This document shows, piece after piece, positions 8,579 through 15,378 of a stretch of 48,708 bases of DNA. Location: NCBI GenBank assembly GCA_003635315.1, contig PYJD01000030.1:1-48708 (forward strand), read 5' to 3'. The translations under genes were made by a program, and so were the position numbers. Positions within the stretch are counted from its first letter, which is position 1; each line of letters starts with the position of its first letter. The notes beneath the pieces were generated by a model. That model saw nothing but the letters and a program-made list of their open reading frames with translations, was not told where the DNA came from and ran no database searches. Source of the DNA: Candidatus Poribacteria bacterium. GTDB lineage: Bacteria; Poribacteria; WGA-4E; WGA-3G.

Positions 8579-9439
8579 ATGCTAACACGGAAACAAATTG
8601 ATTCTTATATTGAGAATGGATATATAGGTGTAGAAGGTGTGTTAACTGAGGATGAGGTAATTGCCCTTCGACGGGTAACCGATGAATTTGTTGAAAAATC
8701 CAGAGAGGTAACAGAACATAACTACATTTTTGATCTGGAACCTGGACACTCACCTGAAAACCCACAAGTTCGCCGTATAAAAAGTCCCTGTTTATACCAT
8801 ACTGTTTATGACCAGACGTTACGCCATCCAAATGTTTTGGGTATTGTTGGACAACTCATCGGTAATGACTTAAGATACAATGGAGATAAACTTAATATGA
8901 AGTATCCTGAGTTTGGGAGTCCAGTTGAATGGCATCAGGATTGGGCATTTTATCCTCATACGAATGATGATTTACTTGCAGTTGGCATCGTAATTGATGA
9001 TATGACAGTAGAAAATGGTGCGTTGATGGTCATTCCTGGATCGCACAAAGGTCCGACATTGGATCATCATCAGAATGGTGTATTCATTGGAGCAGTTACC
9101 GAACCAGATTTTACACCTGATGGTGCAGTCCCGATTGAGATTAAAGCTGGTGGTATAACACTTCACCATGTTCGTGCTTTACATGGATCTGCTCCAAATA
9201 CATCTGATAAACCTCGGCGTCTGTTGTTATTTCAATATTGTGCTGTAGATGCATGGCCCCTCAAAGGTATTCCAGATTGGGAGACATTCAACGACTTTAT
9301 AATCCAAGGTGAACCCACAAATCAACCTCGAGTTGTATCTACACCTGTTAGAATGCCATTACCTTACTCTGATAAAACGGGGACTATTTACGAAGTTCAA
9401 ACCCTTCTTGAAAACCCGTTGTTTAGTAAGAAACAGTAG
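8579..9439 (+). CDS. Phytanoyl-CoA dioxygenase (PhyH) family Fe(II)/2-oxoglutarate oxygenase
   Basis: 286 residues; TTAGGAGAAGACC before ATG 8579. The double-stranded beta-helix carries the Fe(II) triad His119-x-Asp121 (WHQDWAFYPH) and His202 (LHGSAPNTSDKPRR), with the following Arg pair suited to bind 2-oxoglutarate. The family hydroxylates or oxidises organic substrates; the substrate here is unknown. PhyH paralogues are unusually common in Poribacteria-like genomes, and a second one of the same length lies at 13486-14346. No operon partner is obvious. Confidence 0.88.
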   Translation: MLTRKQIDSYIENGYIGVEGVLTEDEVIALRRVTDEFVEKSREVTEHNYIFDLEPGHSPENPQVRRIKSPCLYHTVYDQTLRHPNVLGIVGQLIGNDLRYNGDKLNMKYPEFGSPVEWHQDWAFYPHTNDDLLAVGIVIDDMTVENGALMVIPGSHKGPTLDHHQNGVFIGAVTEPDFTPDGAVPIEIKAGGITLHHVRALHGSAPNTSDKPRRLLLFQYCAVDAWPLKGIPDWETFNDFIIQGEPTNQPRVVSTPVRMPLPYSDKTGTIYEVQTLLENPLFSKKQ

Positions 9440-9617
9440 ATTCATTGATAATATGGATTCTGTTGAATTAAAGGTGTCTATATGTATTGTGTCACCCCTC
9501 TGGGGTTCAATTGTACCTTGATACTGCGTGCTATAAACATTTCGCACCTATGGTGCTGAAATATAGGATTATACCATTTCTAATTGACAAAGTATCATTC
9601 CGATTCTTGAGTTTCTT

Positions 9618-9661
9618 TGTAGGAGCGACCTCTTGGTCGCGACCAGGAGGTCGCTCCTACA
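9618..9661. repeat. REP-like 44-bp palindrome, GTAGGAGCGAC subfamily
   Basis: TGTAGGAGCGACCTC at the left is mirrored by GAGGTCGCTCCTACA at the right, with TGGTCGCGACCA in the centre; a single mismatch breaks the symmetry. Related half-sites ending in CGCTCCTAC or CCTCCTAC are found near 13430, 14443 and 17775. The GTAG/CTAC ends match the tetranucleotide recognised by REP-associated tyrosine transposases. Confidence 0.75.
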
Positions 9662-9708
9662 GAAGAGAGTGTTGTATTCGGACAACCGATTTATGAAATA
9701 ATGTCCTA
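9661..9708 (+). repeat. 48-bp direct repeat, copy 1
   Basis: AGAAGAGAGTGTTGTATTCG and the following 28 bases recur at 9820-9867 with two substitutions. Both copies lie in the intergenic stretch 9440-9872, which otherwise holds only REP and MITE-like sequence. A shortened relative (AGAGAAGAGTGTGATCTAAT) follows the REP at 14447. Confidence 0.8.
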
Positions 9709-9819
9709 TCATTATTTACAAATGGTATTATTTCCTTAAAATGACACCTATGGTTCGGTTACAAACCGAACCTACCATGCTATGGATATGTATGTTGTGC
9801 GAGCATTCAACAGTATTAC

Positions 9820-9867
9820 AGAAGAGAGTGTTGTATTCGGACAACCGATCTATGAAATTATGTCCTA
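9820..9867 (+). repeat. 48-bp direct repeat, copy 2
   Basis: 46 of 48 bases match copy 1 at 9661-9708. It ends 6 bases before the stop codon of the secreted-protein gene, so it lies at the 3' end of that minus-strand transcript. Confidence 0.8.
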
Positions 9868-9872
9868 ATGAA

Positions 9873-11066
9873 TTAGGGTTTTGAAACCAAACCTAATTTA
9901 GATGAAATTGCCTTATCCCAATCCGCAGTAAATATCCACCAGTTTGTCATTTCTCTATCTTCAAACATTATGCCATTCTTATGTCCCGGCATACTCTGCA
10001 TCCAGTAGATATACCATTGTGATTCAATAAATTGTGGTATATCTTGAGTATTCTCATTTAGCCAATGATACTTTAGATTGGCGTATGTATCAACATTTAC
10101 TAACTTTTTCATACCACTATTATCTGGTGTCCAATCTTCTATATCACTTTCCACAAGTTTCATTGTATCTGTATAGTCGTAGTGTTTTGTTGTGTTGGGT
10201 GGCATGTGTGTCCATCCTGCACGTCCTGTAATGAATTCACCATCATCATTTTGTCCAACGAATTTCTTCCAAAAAAGGTCTGAATTACCGAACTGTAAAT
10301 GATCCACGTGGCTTAGAATTGCTTCCAATTGATGTCCATGATTATGTACTGCCTCAGCATGACTTCGTCTGAAATTCTGTCCATAGACTGTATAGGTAGC
10401 ATCATATATAGGTAAATCATCATTGTCTCGGTTGCTGTTTGAAATATCTCCTGTGATAGGACTTGACATATTGGATTCCCACCAGTTTCTGAAATCTTCA
10501 GGTTTATGTATTGTTGGATCATAACACGGAAAATCTGAGTTTACACCACCCATCCAAACCCAAATCTCTTTTACACCTAAATTATTAATGTAATGTTTTA
10601 TGTTAAATCGATCAAAAATCATATGATAATCGGGTGAAAATAGAGGTGTACCATCTTCCAAATGACTATTTACTTCGCCTTTAGGTGTCTGTTCATATAT
10701 TGTGATGTATTCCACGACTCGATAACCGATGGATGGAACAGCAGATGGATCTTTATACCCTCTAAACCTTGTAGATTCTTCAAGCATAAACTTTATGCGT
10801 CTATCGTAGACATCTATCTTATTCTTCAGTTCCTCTATCGTGATCTCACCTAAATCCCAGAAATCAGGTACTTTATTAACATCGAGATTTATACCATCTT
10901 TCGTTGGTAGAAATCTCATGATAACGACAGGAATCTCATAGATATGTCCTGATGCAGGAGTCGCTAAGTAGGGATCAATCTTTTCAAATACGTGTTGTTT
11001 TTCCATAGAATTGATATGTGGGGTAGCAATGATTAGTATTATCAGTAGGGGTATAATTATTCTCAT
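9873..11066 (-). CDS. Secreted hypothetical protein, 397 residues
   Basis: A signal peptide is plain (MRIIIPLLIILIIATPHINS). The mature protein is rich in aromatic and acidic residues. It has clusters that could bind metal or carbohydrate: HAEAVHNHGHQLEAILSHVDH, GWTHMPPNTTKHYDY and WWIFTADWDKAIS at the C-terminus. IKEIW-type segments such as VKEIWVWMGG precede a stretch that lists CYDPTIHKPEDF. I do not recognise the family. The His-x-His-x-His cluster and many Trp/Tyr suggest an extracellular hydrolase or binding protein, but no catalytic motif can be named. It is followed by repeats and preceded by the terminator of the HMA gene, so it is probably monocistronic. Confidence 0.7.
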   Translation of the reverse strand: MRIIIPLLIILIIATPHINSMEKQHVFEKIDPYLATPASGHIYEIPVVIMRFLPTKDGINLDVNKVPDFWDLGEITIEELKNKIDVYDRRIKFMLEESTRFRGYKDPSAVPSIGYRVVEYITIYEQTPKGEVNSHLEDGTPLFSPDYHMIFDRFNIKHYINNLGVKEIWVWMGGVNSDFPCYDPTIHKPEDFRNWWESNMSSPITGDISNSNRDNDDLPIYDATYTVYGQNFRRSHAEAVHNHGHQLEAILSHVDHLQFGNSDLFWKKFVGQNDDGEFITGRAGWTHMPPNTTKHYDYTDTMKLVESDIEDWTPDNSGMKKLVNVDTYANLKYHWLNENTQDIPQFIESQWYIYWMQSMPGHKNGIMFEDREMTNWWIFTADWDKAISSKLGLVSKP

Positions 11067-11092
11067 TGTATTGTAAATAGGTGCATACTGCT

Positions 11093-11136
11093 ATAAAAGA
11101 TAATCCTCATAGACGAACCTGTCCATGAGGATTATC
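11093..11136 (-). terminator. Rho-independent terminator after the first HMA gene
   Basis: GATAATCCTCAT at 11099 and ATGAGGATTATC at 11125 form a 12-bp stem with a 14-base loop. On the minus strand it is followed by TTTTATAG, giving a terminator for the gene ending at 11200. Confidence 0.75.
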
Positions 11137-11199
11137 GGGTATTAATTTTGAAAGATCTAAATTAAGGTAATTTGTTGATAAAAAGGGTTGGTTAGAAAC

Positions 11200-11562
11200 C
11201 TATTCAGAAGCCTTCGCAGGAAACCGTGGTGCCCCATCAACTTCTTCGATTCCCTCGACAGCAGCGATTAAGTCTTCAGTCTTGACTTTACCTTTTTCAA
11301 CCTTGACGACGGCTTTATTGTCGTTTTCTGAAACAGATACAACTTCTGTGACTCCCGTAACTTTAGCAAGTGCATCCTGCACTCTACTTGTACAATTTCC
11401 TCACGTCATACCCGTTACAGTTAAGCTAACTTCTTCAACTTCAGCTGTTGCCTCAGAAATGGTTGTTTCCTCTGGTGTATTCTCAGCTTCTTGTTGTTGT
11501 TGATTTGCACAGCCCATTACAAGGAATAACAATAAGAAACTGATACAAACTTTATTAATCAT
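11200..11562 (-). CDS. Selenocysteine-containing HMA-domain lipoprotein 1 (UGA read as Sec)
   Basis: 120 residues if UGA at 11401-11403 is read as Sec54. The start is ATG 11562, with AAGGAT upstream. The N-terminus MINKVCISFLLLFLVMGC is a lipoprotein signal with Cys18; a Gln/Glu/Thr-rich linker follows; then a single heavy-metal-associated domain (VSLTVTGMT-U-GNC-TSRVQDAL, TEVVSVSENDNKAVVKVEKG, EDLIAAVEGI). HMA domains normally have GMTCxxC; here the first Cys is Sec (UxxC). The C-terminus ends in APRFPAKASE. The frame is identical on both sides of the UGA, the homology is continuous across it, and a hairpin follows at SECIS distance. Likely role: redox-active or high-affinity binding of a soft metal at the cell envelope. 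It is paralogous to the gene at 11669-12040, probably by tandem duplication. Stopping at the UGA would give a 53-residue peptide lacking the domain. Confidence 0.85.
11369..11383 (-). promoter_or_regulatory. Candidate bacterial SECIS hairpin in HMA gene 1
   Basis: On the mRNA, AGTGC-AGGAT-GCACT forms a 5-bp stem (extendable by a G-U pair) with a 5-base loop carrying G at position 2. It begins 17 bases after the UGA. This agrees with the bacterial SECIS rule of a small apical loop with an early G about 16-37 bases after the UGA. The same loop recurs in HMA gene 2. Confidence 0.7.
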
Positions 11563-11630
11563 GATTGTATCCTTAAACTCCTATGTATGAATAACTATAG
11601 TATTTATGTGTTAGACAAAATTTGGAATTC

Positions 11631-11658
11631 AAAAAAAGAAGGGCGAGAAAACTCGCCC
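11631..11658 (-). terminator. Rho-independent terminator after HMA gene 2
   Basis: Minus-strand GGGCGAG-TTTT-CTCGCCC is a perfect 7-bp GC-rich hairpin followed by TTCTTTTTTT. It lies 11 bases past the stop of the gene at 11669-12040 and separates the two HMA transcripts. Confidence 0.88.
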
Positions 11659-11668
11659 TGAACAGTGG

Positions 11669-12040
11669 TTAGTTAGCAAGTGATGCCGTAAAACGTGGAT
11701 CAGCATTATCTATTGTCTTAATGAGATCCTCGTTTGAAACTTTACCCTTTTCAATTTTTACGACGACCAATTTCGTATCTCTGCTAACACTGACAACCTC
11801 TGAGACCCCTGTGACCTTACTTAGTGCATCCTGCACTATGCCGGGACATGAGCCTCATGTCATGCCCTCCACCTGTAAAGTCACTTGCTGATAATTAGAA
11901 TCTGCAGCTGTTAATGCTGTACCGTCATCTGCTGCCGTTGTTGTGGTTTCAGCCATTTCAGCCTGTTGGTTAACCATACCACAACCACTCAGGATTGCAA
12001 GTGTCACGAGAGTAATCAGCGTATATCTCGCTATATACAT
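11669..12040 (-). CDS. Selenocysteine-containing HMA-domain lipoprotein 2 (UGA read as Sec)
   Basis: 123 residues with Sec62 encoded by UGA at 11855-11857. ATG 12040 is chosen for its AAAGGAGGT ribosome-binding site. The N-terminus MYIARYTLITLVTLAILSGC is a lipoprotein signal (Cys20). After an Ala/Thr-rich linker comes one HMA domain: VTLQVEGMT-U-GSC-PGIVQDAL, then SEVVSVSRDTKLVVVKIEKG and EDLIKTIDN. The tail DPRFTASLAN shares the PRF-x-A motif with paralogue 1. As there, Sec replaces the first Cys of the GMTCxxC metal site. Without recoding, the product would be a 61-residue exported peptide without the domain. It has its own promoter and terminator. The partner could be a metal transporter or reductase elsewhere; none is next to it. 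Confidence 0.85.
11822..11838 (-). promoter_or_regulatory. Candidate bacterial SECIS hairpin in HMA gene 2
   Basis: On the mRNA, TAGTGC-AGGAT-GCACTA is a perfect 6-bp stem with the loop AGGAU, starting 16 bases after the UGA. Stem and loop are the same as in HMA gene 1, with one further base pair. Confidence 0.75.
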
Positions 12041-12069
12041 CGTGATACCTCCTTTGTTTAAACATCTCC

Positions 12070-12098
12070 ATTTTATCATATAAATAGTAAAAGTGCAA
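12070..12098 (-). promoter_or_regulatory. Sigma70-type promoter of HMA gene 2
   Basis: Minus strand: TTGCAC (12098-12093), 17 bases, TAAAAT (12075-12070). The leader to ATG 12040 is about 25 bases and contains the AAAGGAGGT site. Confidence 0.7.
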
Positions 12099-12164
12099 GT
12101 TAATAAATAGGTGCTTGTGTCATGTAATCTAAGACGTTATGAACTATTCAGATGTTGATAATGT

Positions 12165-12989
12165 TTAGAAAGGCATTTCAATTTGACTGGATACTTGAAG
12201 TCGTGTTTGGTGTATTTCTTCACGGATCTTCTTTCGATCGGTTTCTGGATGATGTCTATGTGCATCAAGGAATGGAAATACTTTTTGTAATCGAATGAGT
12301 TGTTGTTGTATCGCTGCTGCTTTCTCAAAGTGTAGGAGGGCAGCGGCACTGTTTCTCTTATCAATCAAATCTGCTTGTACTTTCTCATATTCCCCTTCAA
12401 GTAGATTCATTAAATTAACTATCATATCTCTATAGAATTCTTTGGTAATTAAAGCAGCACATGGGGCATAACATCTTTTCATGTCATATTGTAGACATGC
12501 CCGATAACCAACTGTCGGATTAATTTTATCTTGGCATGTACGTACCATAAAAATTCGTTGCAATACATCAATCGCTTCATCTGTCCATCTTCTGCTTGAT
12601 AAGGGTCCAAAGTATTCTGCACTGTCTTCTTGAATTTCCGGAACTCTTTCGAGTCGTGGATAATCTTCATCCATAGAAATTCTTATGAACCAAGATTGTG
12701 TACCCCATTTTAGAGCAGAATTATAGGAGGGTAGATATTTTTTAATGAGTCGTGCTTCTAAGAATAAAGCTTCCTGTTCGGATTGACATATCTGATACTG
12801 TACAGATTCAGTCCAGCGAATAAGACGTTTAATCTTTGATCTACGATTTTTTACATTGTGTAAATATGAGCGTACACGTTTGCGTAGACATTTTGCCTTA
12901 CCGATATAGAGTATTTTGCCGGATGCTCCGTGGAATAGATATACCCCAGGATCAATCGGGGCATCTTCTACCATCTCTTTTGTCAGCAT
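12165..12989 (-). CDS. Short UvrC-like GIY-YIG nuclease (lacks C-terminal nuclease half)
   Basis: 274 residues. The N-terminal GIY-YIG domain is clear: DPGVYLFHGASGKILYIGKA followed by KCLRKRVRSYL. The UvrC-type middle follows (QSEQEALFLEARLIKKYLPSYN, PRLERVP, YFGPLSSRRW, CQDKINPTVGYRACLQYDMKRC, PCAALIT) and then a UVR helix pair (NSAAALLHFEKAAAIQQQLI). UvrC is about 600 residues; the RNase H-like endonuclease and helix-hairpin-helix regions are missing. In this it resembles E. coli Cho, which makes only the 3' incision, but it keeps a UVR domain for UvrB contact. It ends in a normal stop with no UvrC-like sequence beyond, so it is probably a natural short form, although a truncated gene cannot be excluded. 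uvrB lies 27 kb away in this window. Confidence 0.82.
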   Translation of the reverse strand: MLTKEMVEDAPIDPGVYLFHGASGKILYIGKAKCLRKRVRSYLHNVKNRRSKIKRLIRWTESVQYQICQSEQEALFLEARLIKKYLPSYNSALKWGTQSWFIRISMDEDYPRLERVPEIQEDSAEYFGPLSSRRWTDEAIDVLQRIFMVRTCQDKINPTVGYRACLQYDMKRCYAPCAALITKEFYRDMIVNLMNLLEGEYEKVQADLIDKRNSAAALLHFEKAAAIQQQLIRLQKVFPFLDAHRHHPETDRKKIREEIHQTRLQVSSQIEMPF

Positions 12990-13485
12990 TTAAGAATCCA
13001 AATAAGAAAAAAGTAGTTTTTAATATTTTAGTTTTTCAAGGTACAGCATCTGAAATTTCGCGGGAATTTAACCAGTTTTGACACTAAAATTGGGTTGAAT
13101 ACTTATACCCACTACATTGACATAAGATCAATATTCTGCTAAATTTTCTTGTAACCTATTTTTTATTTTTACATCATTTAGGTAGAAATTAATCATCAAA
13201 TTTCCCAATACCTTGCAATCCCTATAACAGCAATGTTCTATTAGGATAATTACCCTTTTTAAATGACTACGTAAAATTGTGTAAAGCGGTTACAAGATTG
13301 GTAAGTTTTTGGAATTTTCTTACTTTTATAGTAGACTTTAGAATTAACTGTACATTTTGAGATGTAGAAGGGAACTTCGATTTCCGAAAACCAGTGCTTT
13401 TCATCGCGATTCGGAAATCGCTCCTACAAAAAGTATATCATTATTTTCAAAGTTCACTATAAATGTGATTATGGAGTTGTTATTA
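12990..13485. other. Intergenic region with a REP-like element and a promoter-like site
   Basis: No gene. A plus-strand TTGACA (13117-13122), 17 bases, TAAATT (13140-13145) could serve the downstream PhyH gene, but it is about 340 bases away. At 13362-13430 an imperfect REP-like palindrome (GTAGAAGGGA, CGATTTCCGAA mirrored by TTCGGAAATCG, then CTCCTAC) precedes the gene. Confidence 0.45.
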
Positions 13486-14346
13486 ATGGATCAGTGGTTT
13501 CCGTCCATAGAACAGAAATCTCAATATGAAAAGGAAGGCTATTTTATTCTTCGTAATATTATAGATAAGGATCTCGCTGCTGAGTTAAGGGGTGTATTGC
13601 GGAATGTAATTATGCTACCTGAACCGGGGAAGTTTGTAGATATAGACCCGATGAATCCTATGGAGGATACACCACAAGGGAGAATTGCACGGTATCGTAA
13701 ACTTGCTAATTTTTGTGTTCAGTCACCACTTATCTGGCACAATATCTATGCAGGTGAGCAACTTTTGAATATTGCTCAATATTTTCTGGGTAACGATCTC
13801 ATTGTAAAATACAATAGCTGTTTCTTAAAACCTGCTCGAACTGGGAGTGCAACACCTTGGCATCAGGATAATGGACTTTGGCGGGATGGAGAAACTGAAC
13901 CCTTCAACTTCTGGATACCTCTTGAACCTGCAACACAGGAGAATGGATGTATGCAGTTTATTCCAAAAAGTCATAAGACTGAGATAGTGGATCACGTGCT
14001 TTATCCTGATAGTATTCATGGAGAACTTCCGCGTGAACGTGTGGCAGAAATGATTGGAAAGAATGGTATACATCATATAGAATTAGATACAGGGGATGTG
14101 GTGTTTTGGCATAGTAGTATGTGGCACTATAGTCCACCAAACACCAGCGATAAGAGTCGTATTGCTGTAGCAGGGGTTTGGACGAATCCAGATATTTTGA
14201 GTAGAAGAAAACGTGGTATACCAAATTGTTATTGGGTTATGAAGAATGGAGAAGTTTGTAAACAATTTCCACCCGAATCCATCACTATTGAGAACAAAGA
14301 TCATCAACCACCAAAACACTTCCAAAACGTAGAACATCATTATTGA
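13486..14346 (+). CDS. Phytanoyl-CoA dioxygenase (PhyH) family oxygenase
   Basis: 286 residues from ATG 13486, chosen because GGAG lies 9 bases upstream; an ATG at 13471 would add five residues. FEKEGYFILRN-type opening (YEKEGYFILRNIIDKDLAAE) is the standard PhyH N-terminus. The Fe(II) triad is His126-x-Asp128 (WHQDNGLW) and His214 (WHYSPPNTSDKSR), followed by an Arg for 2-oxoglutarate. NFWIPLEPATQENGCMQFIP and HKTEIVDH are typical connecting strands. The substrate is unknown. It has the same length as the PhyH protein at 8579-9439 but is only distantly similar, so they are paralogues rather than a recent duplication. Confidence 0.9.
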   Translation: MDQWFPSIEQKSQYEKEGYFILRNIIDKDLAAELRGVLRNVIMLPEPGKFVDIDPMNPMEDTPQGRIARYRKLANFCVQSPLIWHNIYAGEQLLNIAQYFLGNDLIVKYNSCFLKPARTGSATPWHQDNGLWRDGETEPFNFWIPLEPATQENGCMQFIPKSHKTEIVDHVLYPDSIHGELPRERVAEMIGKNGIHHIELDTGDVVFWHSSMWHYSPPNTSDKSRIAVAGVWTNPDILSRRKRGIPNCYWVMKNGEVCKQFPPESITIENKDHQPPKHFQNVEHHY

Positions 14347-14367
14347 AGATAATTAAGAGTCATAGTC

Positions 14368-14487
14368 TTATACCATTTTAAATAAGAGTTTTTCCATTTA
14401 CCGTTGTAAAGAAGATCGGGAATCGGAATTCCCTCCTACAGAGAAGAGTGTGATCTAATGGCATACAATCAATTAGAAATGGTATTA
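14368..14487. mobile_element. MITE-like element B
   Basis: The left end TTATACCATTTTAA (14368) is mirrored by TTAGAAATGGTATTA (to 14487). The interior holds a REP-like segment (GGGAATCGGAATTCCCTCC, then TAC) and the AGAGAAGAGTGTGATCTAAT tail also seen in element A. It lies between the PhyH and redoxin genes. Confidence 0.55.
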
Positions 14488-14533
14488 CATATTATCCTAA
14501 TGTCCAACATGATTTGATTTTACAGGTCTTCTG

Positions 14534-14562
14534 TGGACAGTGAATGCTATACATGGTAGAAT
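14534..14562 (+). promoter_or_regulatory. Promoter of the selenoprotein redoxin gene
   Basis: TGGACA (14534-14539), 17 bases, TAGAAT (14557-14562), 41 bases before the ATG at 14604. Confidence 0.55.
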
Positions 14563-14603
14563 AGATGAAATAGAACATAGAAATGATATACGGAGATGTG
14601 AAT

Positions 14604-15287
14604 ATGAAGCTTAAGTTATTAATTACAATTGTCTGTGTGGGTATTATAGTATCCATGACAATGATTACAGGATGTATTGAAAAAGATGTAATTGAGGATG
14701 TCATCGGTCCTCCTGTTGAAACTACACCAGAGATGACACCTATGGAGCCAGAGATGACTGGCGAGATGGATTCTGAACCAACTATGGTGGAAACCACTCC
14801 GGAACCTGATCCATTACCTGAGGGTGAAGGTTTAGCAATTGGGGCAACTGCCCCTGATTTTTCGTTGTCTGATGCTGATGGGAATATAGTTTCTCTATCT
14901 GATTATGCAGGTCAGAAGTTGGCAATAGCATTTTTTGCAACCTATGGCTGACCACACTGTCGAACACAGCTCGGTGAGCTGCGAGATGGATATGATAATA
15001 TAAAGAGTGCTGGTGGGGAATTGATAGCTATCTCTCAAGATGAAGGTAACTATTTACAGAATTCTACAAATTTAGTCAATCGTAAATTCAAGATTCTATC
15101 CGATCCAGATTGGGAAGCTATTGAACCGTACAATGTGGTTGATTTGTTACAAGGAGGAAATATATCCCGTCCTTCTACATTTATAGTTAATGAAGATGGT
15201 AAAATAGCTTGGGTACACCTTGCTTCAAGGTATGGTGCACGGACGACCTCAACACAGATTGTAGAAGGATTGAATAGTCTTCAATAA
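14604..15287 (+). CDS. Selenocysteine-containing AhpC/TlpA-type redoxin lipoprotein (UGA read as Sec)
   Basis: 227 residues with Sec116 at UGA 14949-14951. ATG 14604 follows CGGAGATGTGAAT. A lipoprotein signal ends in ITGC (Cys near residue 24); a long Glu/Pro/Thr/Met-rich linker follows; then a thioredoxin-fold redoxin domain: APDFSLSDADGNIVSLSDYA, KLAIAFFATYG-U-PHC-RTQLGEL, GGELIAISQDEG, FKILSDPDWEAIEPYNVVD, GGNISRPSTFIVNEDGKIAW. The active site, normally CxxC, is U-P-H-C, so Sec takes the nucleophile position; cis-Pro is present in SRPSTF. Frame and homology continue across the UGA, and a SECIS-like hairpin follows. It likely reduces peroxides or disulfides at the envelope. Standard calling would split it into a 115-residue lipoprotein stub and a C-terminal fragment. 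Confidence 0.9.
14967..14981 (+). promoter_or_regulatory. Candidate bacterial SECIS hairpin in the redoxin gene
   Basis: CAGCTC-GGT-GAGCTG is a perfect 6-bp stem with a GGU loop, starting 15 bases after the UGA. A GGU at the start of the apical loop is also the key element in the E. coli fdhF SECIS. Confidence 0.8.
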
Positions 15288-15378
15288 TTGAACTATTGTA
15301 TGAATTATTCTGTATTGTCTGAAACGGTGATTTCACGGATTATGTGGATTATTGTCGGAATTGAGACATTATACTCCT

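Larger units (their letters stand above)
9568..9731. mobile_element. MITE-like element A with an internal 44-bp palindrome
   Basis: The left end ATTATACCATTTCTAATTG (from 9568) is inverted at the right end as AAATGGTATTAT (to 9731), with one mismatch in the 12-bp terminal repeat. Inside lies an almost perfect palindrome. Elements of the same design occur at 14368-14487 and 39137-39288. There is no coding capacity, so it would depend on a transposase elsewhere. Confidence 0.6.
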
